Shown piece by piece: positions 44,001 through 52,600 of a DNA stretch of 64,000 bases. Where the stretch lies: contig NZ_AEYE02000034.1 in assembly GCF_000298315.2 (NCBI RefSeq), positions 1 through 64,000 of the forward strand. The letters run 5' to 3'. Position 1 is the first letter of the stretch. Each line of letters begins with the position of its first letter. The translations under genes were made by a program, and so were the position numbers. This DNA is from Rhizobium grahamii CCGE 502. GTDB taxonomy: Bacteria; Pseudomonadota; Alphaproteobacteria; Rhizobiales; Rhizobiaceae. The notes under the pieces were generated by a model. The model was given only the letters and a program-made list of their open reading frames with translations. It ran no database searches and was not told the DNA's origin.

Positions 44001-45155
44001 CTACTCGCCGCTTAAGGGGCGAAGATCCTCGTCCCAGGCATTGCCAGACAAGTCACTGCGGTTGGTTGGAGCGAACGTCGCGATCTGACCGTAAATTCCG
44101 CAATGGCCATTGTGGCCGTAGATTTTTGAAAAACGGTTGCCGATGATCCGGATGTGGCCACTACTGGGTGCGAATGCCCCGGATTCGCCACCGTACACGC
44201 AGTAGGAACCGCCCGAAACAAGATTGCGTGTAATCGTCACGTTGCGCGCGGGGGCGAAATCCGAATAGACAACGATCGGAGCTGAAACGCCCTCCTGAGA
44301 AAGCAGAACCGTATTGTGGTCGAAGATAACATCGGTCGCTCCGCCATGATTTGAGATGCCCGAATGATGGTCGCCCGCCTTGTGGCCAAGATCGCGCACG
44401 AAATTTCCCTGTACTAGGCCCTCGCGCTCGATCGTAATACCGTTGGAAACGTTCCAGATATTGTTTCCGCGAACGATCAAGCCCCTTGCACTGCCATAAA
44501 CATCGCTTACGCCGCGGCTAGCCCGCTGATCTGCCGCGCCATCGCATCCCAGGAGATTATTCTCGATACGCGCGCCGTCGGCGTCATAGCCATCTGCGGG
44601 GCGACCGGCACGGACGGCAACGATGGAATCTGTGTCGCACGCGAGTATCTTACTGTCACGCAGTGTGACATTCGGTGCGTCGATGACGACCTGTCCACGC
44701 ACTTCGACGGCTTCGATCTTTGCTCCCGGCCCCGTGACGCGCAGCCTGCCCATGTTCGGCTCCCACGCCCATCCTGGGCCTGACGACACATCTTGCGGCA
44801 CCCGTCGGAGGACGGTTCCGCGTGCAGGCCCGGTATTAGTCTCATCGGGATAGCCGCATACAGATGGGCGCTCGGCGCAATGCGTCTGTTCGGGGGCGGG
44901 CAGGCATGGTGACGAGCCGCCGCACACGTCATCTTGGCCCTCGGCAAGGGAGGCGCCGGACGCTGATAATGTGGCCGACATAAGCATGGCAATGCTCCCC
45001 CACGCAGCATTGCGCAGCCTGGCCTGTCGGAAGGTGGCCCATGACGATCGGCTCAACCTCGGTCTGTTCGCCTGACAGCTGCCAATGGCATCGGCTCTAC
45101 GCGATCTGCGCGCTAGAAATCCGATGACTCGATGGCCGAATCTGACTGCCTTCAT
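44001..45155 (-). CDS. Secreted right-handed parallel beta-helix protein
   Basis: A protein of up to 384 residues. A hydrophobic stretch ending LSASGASLAEG (about 55-72) looks like a signal sequence. A Cys-rich segment follows (VCGGSSPC, HCAERPSVCG), then beta-helix turns with regularly spaced Asn/Asp (ARIENNLLGC, GLIVRGNNIWNVSNGITIE, DVIFDHNTVLL, NVTITRNLVSGG, HIRIIGNRFSKI). Such folds occur in polysaccharide lyases, epimerases and surface glycanases; no catalytic set is identified. ATG 45155 gives an unusually long basic leader; ATG 44987 with GGGGAG seven bases upstream would give a shorter signal. It is first in a two-gene operon with the asparagine-synthase-like gene. Confidence 0.72.
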   Translation of the reverse strand: MKAVRFGHRVIGFLARRSRRADAIGSCQANRPRLSRSSWATFRQARLRNAAWGSIAMLMSATLSASGASLAEGQDDVCGGSSPCLPAPEQTHCAERPSVCGYPDETNTGPARGTVLRRVPQDVSSGPGWAWEPNMGRLRVTGPGAKIEAVEVRGQVVIDAPNVTLRDSKILACDTDSIVAVRAGRPADGYDADGARIENNLLGCDGAADQRASRGVSDVYGSARGLIVRGNNIWNVSNGITIEREGLVQGNFVRDLGHKAGDHHSGISNHGGATDVIFDHNTVLLSQEGVSAPIVVYSDFAPARNVTITRNLVSGGSYCVYGGESGAFAPSSGHIRIIGNRFSKIYGHNGHCGIYGQIATFAPTNRSDLSGNAWDEDLRPLSGE

Positions 45156-45882
45156 TCCCCGTTTCTCCGCTCTAGTAACCTTGCGGCGGCTCGGTCACTG
45201 CCTTCGCAATTGTTGCTGTAGGGTCCTCCCCAATCAACCTCTACCAAGGACTCTAGATGACGACTTTTGTGATAGTCACCCGCGCATCGACATGCTCTCT
45301 AACGAACCGTTGTTTTCAGAGATCGCACCCATCACTGTCCTTAAAAGGGAGATGAAAGCTTTCTCCAGTGGCAATTCTCTTTGAGAGCAGGCGCCTAGTT
45401 CCTCTTCGTAAAATAGATCAATTTATATTGTTTTGTTCAATATATCCGCTGCTACGCAATTTGACCTAGAGCACGTCCGCAAGATGAAGAAAAGTAAACG
45501 CGTACGCCGGCGCGCCATTATAAAGTCTCGTCGTAACCGGAACCAATTTGTCATGCCGGATAAGCACAACGACGTCTGGTCGGGCAAAGACCCCACGCGC
45601 GGCCGAGAAGCCGCTTGTTGAGTTGATACAATGTTAGCGCCACCAAAACGCGAACAAGCAGCGACCATCGACGGCCGAGGCCATCGACAACAAGCCAGTT
45701 ATGTTGCCCGTTTGCGCCTCCGAACAGTCAAGGAGTTAGTCGGCCATATCACAAACACGCTAAACCCGGATTTGTGTTTGCGACGACGCGAGCTATATCC
45801 GTTTCGAGCCCCTTTCAAATTGCCGCATTGAGATCTATTGCTTTGCTCCCTATAAGCATGCGCGTCAGCGAAGGAGAGGCGG
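45156..45882. other. AT-rich intergenic region separating the polysaccharide locus from the copper operon
   Basis: About 730 bp, clearly richer in A and T than its surroundings (for example 45410-45460). Short frames, one of them Lys/Arg-rich (45433-45621), have no supported start or motif. It should contain the promoters of the beta-helix gene (minus) and the copper operon (plus). No CueR-type dyad was found here. Confidence 0.45.
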
Positions 45883-46287
45883 TTGCAGGCACGAAAGGCG
45901 ATGATCATGCTATGGATGTTGCGCATGACCTGCGCAATCGCCTTGCTGCTTGTCAGCTTCGCCCATCAAATGCCCTCCCTTGCGAAAGAGGCGTTCGTTC
46001 CTGCCGAGTTTGCAGAATATATCCTTCCTGACGGCACGCTTCCCGTTATCTGCATAGCGGACAAGGCAACCGGGATGGACAAGCATACGGCGCAGCAATT
46101 GCATGGCTGTGAAGCTTGCCGGATTGCCGCCTCGGTTCTATTGCCGGTTCCTGACAATGATCGCAGCAAACATCTTCCTGCCGCGACCCTTGCTTTGTGG
46201 CATTATGACGTTGAAGTGTCTTTCAGACGGATCATATCGCCGAACACTGGGCCCCGGGCACCACCCGGTTCGCCCGCATTTGCTTGA
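45883..46287 (+). CDS. Small secreted DUF2946-like protein of the copper operon
   Basis: A 134-residue protein with an N-terminal hydrophobic signal (MLRMTCAIALLLVSFAHQMP) and a short mature domain. It has LPVICIADKATG, a HGCEACRIA motif that could bind a metal, and a Pro-rich end (GPRAPPGSPAFA). Small proteins of this shape (DUF2946-like) often precede PCu(A)C chaperones. TTG 45883 has AAGGAG six bases upstream; ATG 45901 and ATG 45907 are alternatives. It is first in a run of five genes for periplasmic and membrane copper handling. Confidence 0.6.
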   Translation: MQARKAMIMLWMLRMTCAIALLLVSFAHQMPSLAKEAFVPAEFAEYILPDGTLPVICIADKATGMDKHTAQQLHGCEACRIAASVLLPVPDNDRSKHLPAATLALWHYDVEVSFRRIISPNTGPRAPPGSPAFA

Positions 46288-46461
46288 ACCGGCAAATCGG
46301 CTCATCCGCAATGCTTGGCACAATAGGCGCTGATTTGCGCTGTGGACATCCGTTCGGCCGTTAGTAGATCGAACCGCATCCAATTCCATCTCACAAGGGG
46401 CGTTTTTCTTCCGACCGTCGCTTTCCGTCGTTGCGAGGAATCCCTCTGCTAGGAACACATT

Positions 46462-46980
46462 TTGAAAAAGCTGATGATTCTCATAACAAGCCTGTTTTTT
46501 ACCGGCCTGTTTGCTGCAGTCGCTACCGCCAATGACATCAAGGTGGGCGCCATCGATATCGGACACCCCCGTGCACGGGCCATGGTGCCCGGTGCCAAGG
46601 TGGGTGGCGGTTACCTTGAACTTACCAACACCGGTTCTATCGATGACAGGCTTGTCCGCATTACATCCGAACGCGCGGCAACGGCGGAGGTCCACCACAT
46701 GAGCGTCGCCAATGGAGTGATGACAATGCGGCCGGTTGTTGACGGACTGACGATACCAGCCGGCAAAACGGTAGAACTCAAGCCGGGCGGCTATCACGTC
46801 ATGTTCATGGATGTTGCTAAGCCTTTCAAGGAGGGCGAAACGATCAGGGCGACCCTGACCTTCGAAAAGGCCGGTTCCGTCGACGTAGAATTCACTGTCG
46901 GAAACGCTGGAGGTGTAAAGTCGACTTCTCCGGACGGTCATCACGATATGGGCGGAATGGATATGTCAAAGCCGCAATAG
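46462..46980 (+). CDS. PCu(A)C periplasmic copper chaperone
   Basis: A 172-residue exported Cu(I) chaperone. The signal peptide (MILITSLFFTGLFAAVATAN) is followed by a cupredoxin-like domain with the classic HM-x10-M...HxM ligand set: VHHMSVANGVMTM and GGYHVMFM. A His/Met-rich tail (GHHDMGGMDMSKPQ) may add a second copper site. Such proteins deliver copper to cytochrome oxidase CuA/CuB sites. The start is TTG 46462 with AGGA about seven bases upstream. Confidence 0.9.
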   Translation: MKKLMILITSLFFTGLFAAVATANDIKVGAIDIGHPRARAMVPGAKVGGGYLELTNTGSIDDRLVRITSERAATAEVHHMSVANGVMTMRPVVDGLTIPAGKTVELKPGGYHVMFMDVAKPFKEGETIRATLTFEKAGSVDVEFTVGNAGGVKSTSPDGHHDMGGMDMSKPQ

Positions 46981-47026
46981 CGTGTTTGACGGCGAGTTTC
47001 AAAATGTCTCAGCAAGGGGAATTTCA

Positions 47027-47392
47027 ATGACCAATTCTCGTTTCACAGCCCTGTTGCTCGCAGCGCTTCTCTGCTTTGCAGGCCGCGCCTTGGCACACGC
47101 CCATTTGACTGACAGCCTCCCCGCCGACAAGGCAACTGTCGCGGCAGCGCCCGCGGAAATCGATTTGCATTTTTCCGAGGAACTCAACATCAAGTTCTCG
47201 GGCGCAAAGATCACCGGCCCTGGCAAGGCATCTGTCAAAACAGGCGATCCTGTTCTCGTCGACGAAGGCAAGACGCTAAAGGTCCCACTTTCGGAGCGGC
47301 TAGGTCCAGGGGCCTACTCGGTGGACTGGCACGTTCTTTCGACGGACGGACACAAATCAAACGGCAATTATAGCTTCGTGGTCAAGCCGTGA
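47027..47392 (+). CDS. copC: CopC periplasmic copper-binding protein
   Basis: A 121-residue exported beta-barrel protein. The signal peptide ends at LAHAHLTD, leaving an N-terminal histidine for Cu(II) binding. DWHVLSTDGHKSNGNYSF is the conserved C-terminal CopC motif. CopC carries copper in the periplasm, usually for CopD. ATG 47027 with AGGGGA eight bases upstream is used instead of a longer frame from 46982. The stop overlaps the GTG of copD (GTGA). Confidence 0.92.
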   Translation: MTNSRFTALLLAALLCFAGRALAHAHLTDSLPADKATVAAAPAEIDLHFSEELNIKFSGAKITGPGKASVKTGDPVLVDEGKTLKVPLSERLGPGAYSVDWHVLSTDGHKSNGNYSFVVKP

Positions 47393-48264
47393 CTCCCGAC
47401 GCTGCGCTCATTCTGTGCCGCTTTTCCCTTTATGGCTCTGCCATGTTCTTGTGGGGAGCGTCCGCGTACCTCGGCTGGTTCGTTCCATCGGGATTGGCTG
47501 CACAGGTGGGCCAGCAGTTGCGCACCTGGTATCGCCTCGCACTGTTTCTGGTCGTCATCACGACCGCCCTGACGCTTCCACTGCAGGCTGCAACGATCGG
47601 CGAGGGATGGACCGACGCGTTTCAGCCGAAGATGCTTAAGTCTATCCTGGGCGAGACCAACGTTGGCCAGGCCTGGATTGGCCAGGCCTGCGCGACCGTC
47701 TTTCTCCTCCTGTCGTTCGTGGTGCCATTTGTCGGGCGACGCGCGATAGCCGTCGGTGCAGCACCGCTTTTGATCAGCGCGACGATGACCGGTCACGCCG
47801 CCATGAACAGTGGCTGGCTACGACCCCTGCACCGCATCAACGACGGTCTTCATCTCCTGTCGGGAGGCGCCTGGATCGGTGCGCTTCCCGCCATCGTGGT
47901 TATCCTTCCTAAACTTCGTGAACCAATGTGGCAGCAGGACGCTCGTCTTGCATTGACACGGTTTTCGACAGCGGGACATGTGGCCGTCGGGCTGGTGATC
48001 ACAACAGGTATCGCCAACACCATACTTGTCGTCAAAGCCCCTCCAATAGACTGGCAGATAGACTATCAACGTCTCCTCGGTATCAAGATCTTGATCGTCT
48101 GCCTTCTGGTCGGGATCGCGATCAACAATCGCTATATCCTTGTTCCGAGGCTCGGCCGGAGCGCGACCCTGGGATGGTTGAAGTGGGCCACCATTGCGGA
48201 AATGGCTTTCGGCTTCCTTGTCCTTGGCCTTGTTGCCGTCTTCGGCACGTTGCAACCGACGTAA
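47389..48264 (+). CDS. copD: CopD inner-membrane copper protein
   Basis: A 291-residue polytopic protein with about eight membrane segments. Conserved histidines occur in TMTGHAAMNSG, RINDGLHLLSGGAWIGALPA and RFSTAGHVAVG, typical of CopD, which takes copper from CopC across the inner membrane. GTG 47389 overlaps the copC stop by four bases, so the two are coupled. Confidence 0.9.
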   Translation: MTPDAALILCRFSLYGSAMFLWGASAYLGWFVPSGLAAQVGQQLRTWYRLALFLVVITTALTLPLQAATIGEGWTDAFQPKMLKSILGETNVGQAWIGQACATVFLLLSFVVPFVGRRAIAVGAAPLLISATMTGHAAMNSGWLRPLHRINDGLHLLSGGAWIGALPAIVVILPKLREPMWQQDARLALTRFSTAGHVAVGLVITTGIANTILVVKAPPIDWQIDYQRLLGIKILIVCLLVGIAINNRYILVPRLGRSATLGWLKWATIAEMAFGFLVLGLVAVFGTLQPT

Positions 48265-48372
48265 GCTCCTCGAGCGACCTACGTCAAATAACGGTGGCGA
48301 GGCAATTTGAGCTTTATGCTTGCCGTTCGCCGTGCCATTTTCCCGGCAAAGCTGCATTGAAAGAGGCAACCC

Positions 48373-48975
48373 ATGTTTTCAAAAACGAAAAGATTCAACA
48401 TCGCACTCGCGGCTTGCGTTCTTGTTCCTTCGCTTGCCTTCGCCCATCCAGGCGACGGCCAAACGCTCGGGTTTTTTCATGGCTTCGTTCATCCGGTGGC
48501 GGGACTTGACCATGTGCTCGCGATGGTCCTCGTTGGCATCCTCGCATGGCAGCTCGGCGGTCGTGCGCTATTCGCGGTGCCAACCGCTTTTGTGTCGTTG
48601 ATGGCTCTCGGCGGCGCGCTTGGAGCAGCGAAGATTTCCGTGCCCTTCGTTGAAACCGGCATCGCCCTATCCGTCATTGTACTTGGTGCCGCTATTGCAA
48701 TCGAAATATGGATGCCGGTTGCCCTCGCGACGGGCGCCGTTGGTCTATTTGCAGTCTTTCATGGACATGCCCATGGCCTTGAGATGCCCGAAGCGGCTGG
48801 CAGGATCGCCTATGCAGCCGGGTTCTTGGTGGCAACCGCAATACTGCACGGCCTTGGGATCCTGGTGGGCTGGCTAATAGGCAAGGCAACCGAACGCCAC
48901 GGGAAAATCGTCACCCGCGCGGGCGGAAGCATTGCAGCACTGGCCGGCTTCGGCCTTCTCACAGGACTTATCTGA
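48373..48975 (+). CDS. HupE/UreJ-family membrane metal transporter
   Basis: A 200-residue protein with a cleavable signal (LAACVLVPSLAFAHPGD) and six membrane segments. The family motif HPVAGLDHVLAMVLVG and a second FHGHAHGLEMP motif supply His/Asp ligands. Known members bring in Ni or Co for hydrogenase or urease. Here, with no such enzyme nearby and downstream of copCD, transport of copper or another metal is possible. AGG lies six to seven bases before ATG 48373. Confidence 0.85.
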   Translation: MFSKTKRFNIALAACVLVPSLAFAHPGDGQTLGFFHGFVHPVAGLDHVLAMVLVGILAWQLGGRALFAVPTAFVSLMALGGALGAAKISVPFVETGIALSVIVLGAAIAIEIWMPVALATGAVGLFAVFHGHAHGLEMPEAAGRIAYAAGFLVATAILHGLGILVGWLIGKATERHGKIVTRAGGSIAALAGFGLLTGLI

Positions 48976-49010
48976 TGTGGCGATACTGATCCCCCACGTC
49001 GACCCGAACT

Positions 49011-49409
49011 CTACACCAAGCGGCGCGCTTCGAGTGCTTCCTGGAGGGACTTTTGCACGATTGACGGCGTCGCAGGTTTTTTGACGACACCGAGAGCGCC
49101 GCGGATGCGGCCCTCGACCATCTCAGGATTTCCCGTCATGAAAACAACCGTAACGCCAAACTCGTCGACAAGACGTTGACCAATGTCAGGCCCCGTCGCA
49201 CCGTCTGCTAGATTGACGTCGACAAACGCAATATCGGCTTTTGGCGCAAGCGTAAGAGCCTGCTCCGTGTCGCGTGCAAGACCAACGACATCGAGACCCA
49301 TTCCTGTTACGGTTGCTTCCAGATCAAGCGCAATCAGGAATTCGTCTTCCACGATCATGACCTTGCGTGCGCTGTCTCCGGTGAACTTGTTTTCCGCCCG
49401 GCCGAACAT
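49011..49409 (-). CDS. Receiver-only response regulator
   Basis: A 132-residue CheY-like domain with no output domain. The acidic pocket (VEDE, residues 20-23), the phosphorylated Asp64 in IAFVDVNLADG, the Thr in VVFMTGNPEMV and the Lys in VVKKPATP are all present. The FMTGNPE variant belongs to the alphaproteobacterial FATGxP group often paired with HWE/HisKA2 kinases. ATG 49409 has AGGGG six bases upstream; a longer frame to 49493 is not needed. No partner kinase is in the window. Confidence 0.85.
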   Translation of the reverse strand: MFGRAENKFTGDSARKVMIVEDEFLIALDLEATVTGMGLDVVGLARDTEQALTLAPKADIAFVDVNLADGATGPDIGQRLVDEFGVTVVFMTGNPEMVEGRIRGALGVVKKPATPSIVQKSLQEALEARRLV

Positions 49410-49653
49410 AAGTGCCCCTTTAAATCCACATCCACTTGATCGCCTTGCGTAGGCCTTGCGGAAACGGGACGTAAGCGAAATGGTTCCGGACATGCAGAGT
49501 TGTTGTTGCCAAACCAGTCGGATTGGACGAGTGCCGGCTATGCATGCTTGCGGTCTGCAAGGTGATTGTCAGACAGCGTTTTGCCTGTGTTGACAACTGG
49601 ATAGAGAGTGCCGAGAGTGCAGGCCTGATCAGCGCCAGCATCTTGGGGGACGT

Positions 49654-52600
49654 ATGTTTGTACGCGCGTTTTTTGCCGTTGCCGTGACCCTTATCTCGGT
49701 CAGCTTACCGACAGCAGCTGCCGAGACCACACGCACCATACAGACGGTTCAGGATGCCGATTACTTCGGCTTCGACCTGCGCACGGAACAGAACCTCACC
49801 CTGGATCAGTGCAAGTCGTCCTGCATAGGCGACAAGTCCTGCAAGGCCTTCACCTATAATCCGAAGGTGAAATGGTGCTTCCTTAAATCCGACTTCAAGA
49901 CGATGAATGCTTTCCCCGGCGCCATCGCTGGCAAGATCGTCGAGACTTCCGCCGCTAAGAAGGAACCGGACATTGGTGCGGCTCCCCGCCTCACCTTCCT
50001 GTCCGGCGACGTTATCCAGCAGGCCCGCGACGACAAGTCCAATCTTGAAGTGGCTGACGATCAGCAGGGCCAGAGTGCCGACAGCCTGATCGCCAATGGT
50101 CGCCTCGACCTGACGTCAGGCAACGCCATCGACGCCGTGAAATCTCTTCGAAGTGCGCTCGCTCTCTCCGCTGATGACGCCGCACTGTGGCTGGAGACGG
50201 CCCGCGCGGCCGACAGCTTCGTCCAGACCGACGACAACAATGGCAGCGACCTCTACGGACAGGCCGTCCTTGCCGCCGTCAACGGCTATGAGCTGACGCG
50301 GACGACGGCGAGCCGTGCGGAGGCGCTGGCCGTCCTTGCCGCCGCCCTCGACAAGAATGCAAATTATCGTGCCGCACTCAACGCCTACAAGGCGAGCCTC
50401 GCACTGGTCAGCTCGAAGGATGTCCAGGCGGCGTTCCTGAAGCTGAAGGCGACTCACGGGTTTCGCATGACGGAGCATACCGTCGATGCCGACGGTGCAA
50501 ACCCTCGCGCCTGTACGACATTCTCGGAAACGCTGGTCAAGACGATCGACTACACCGCCTTCGTGACCTTGAACGGCGCCGCGCCCAAGGCTCTCGAGAC
50601 CAAGGACAAGCAGATATGCATCGAGGGGCTGGCACACGGCGAGAACTACAAGATCACCTTTCGTACTGGCCTTCCGTCTTCCGTGGACGAAGTCCTGGAG
50701 GTGCCGGTCAGCCTCGATATCTATGTCAAGGATCGCACGGCAAGCGTACGCTTCACGGGGGACAGTTTCGTCCTGCCTTCGACCGTCCGTCGCGGGATCC
50801 CGATCGTTTCGGTCAACATGGCTTCCGCCGATCTCAAGCTCTATCGCATTGGCGATCGCGGCATCGCGTCGCTTTTGACGAGCTCGCAGTTCCTGACACA
50901 GATCGATGGCTATAGCGCGCAGCGGATCGAGGACGAAACCGGCGAACTGGTCTGGCAAGGGTCGATCGATGTCGCCAATGATCTCAACAAGGATGTCGTC
51001 ACCAGCTTCCCGGTGGATGAGGCGCTGCCAGAGCGCAAACCGGGCGTCTATGTTCTGACGGCAACGGCGCCAAACGCCCCGAACCAGGACTGGAATGCCC
51101 AGGCGACGCAATGGTTTGTCGTTTCCGATATCGGCATCACGACATATGCAGGTACGGATGGCCTCAATGTCTTCACCCGCTCGCTAGCTTCGGCAAGGCC
51201 GATCGCTGGCGTAGAGCTGCAGCTTCTGGCGAAGAACAACGAGGTGCTCGGCACCGCGACCACGGATGAGAACGGCCGCGCGACGTTCACCGCCGGCTTG
51301 ATGCGCGCCACGGCTGCCCTGACCCCCGCTGTTATTACCGCCAGGAAGAGTGACTCAGACTACGTCTTCCTCGACATGACCCGAGCGGGATTTGACCTCT
51401 CCGATCGGGGCGTCACAGGGCGCGGGTCTCCCGGTGCCATCGACGTCTTGAGTTGGACCGAGCGCGGCATATACCGCGCCGGCGAGACGGTCCATGCCGC
51501 TGCCCTTGCCCGCGATACCGATGGCAAGGCGATCGAGAACCTGCCGCTGACCTTCATCTTCCTGCGCCCCGATGGTGTCGAGGACCGCCGGATCGTCAGC
51601 CAGACCAGCAATGTCGGCGGCTATGCCGTCGACCTGCCCGTTCAGGAAAGCGCCATGCGCGGCACCTGGACGATGAACATTCATACCGACCCAAAAGGCT
51701 CGCTGATCGCGACAAAAACCTTCCTCGTCGATGATTTCGTGCCCGATCGCACCGACATGGAGATCAAGACCGAAGCAAAAATCATCGGTACGGAAACGTC
51801 TTCGACAATCAACATCAGCGGCAAGTATCTCTATGGCGCGCCAGCAGCAGGACTGTCGCTGGAAGGCGATGTCGTGATCAAGCCCACCCGCCAGGCGGAG
51901 GCCTTCCCCGGATATTTCTTTGGCCTCGCCGACGAGGAAGCGAGCGAAGACACACGCCAGACCATAGAAGGCCTGCCCGACCTCGACGAAAATGGCGATG
52001 CTGTCACTGAGCTGACTGTCGGCGATCTGCCCGCGACGACGCAACTTCTGAGCGCCACCGTCTACATAAGGATGCAGGAAGCCGGTGGTCGTGCCATCGA
52101 GCGTTCGCTTGTCCTTCCCGTTAGGAACCAGGGCCCGATGATCGGCATCAAGCCGGAATTTTCCGGCGACCTTGGCGAGAACTCGATCGCGAACTTCACC
52201 GTTATCGGGGTCGATACAGACGGCGGGAAGCAGGTTATGAGTGGCCTGCGCTGGAAGCTCTATAAGCTAAATCGGGACTACCAATGGTATCGCGACGGTA
52301 CCGCCTGGAAATACGAGCCGATCTATACCGCCGAGCAGGTTGCCAACGGCAATGTCGATGCATCTCTGGACGGAGCAAAGATATCGTCTCCCGTCGCCTG
52401 GGGGCGTTACCGCCTCGAAGTCGAAAGTACTGAGACCGACGGACCTGCAACAAGCGTGGAATTCGACGCAGGCTGGTTCGTCCAGGCGACGTCGACGGAA
52501 ACGCCGGATGGGCTCGAGATTGCGCTCGACAAGGACAGCTACAAGATTGGTGAGACGGCCAGGCTTAAGGTCTCGTCGCGCTACGCCGGCGAATTGATGA

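Noticed and set aside
45433-45621. Lys/Arg-rich 62-codon frame in the AT-rich intergenic region
   Set aside because: No ribosome site, and composition follows the local AT-rich DNA; cannot be supported as a gene.
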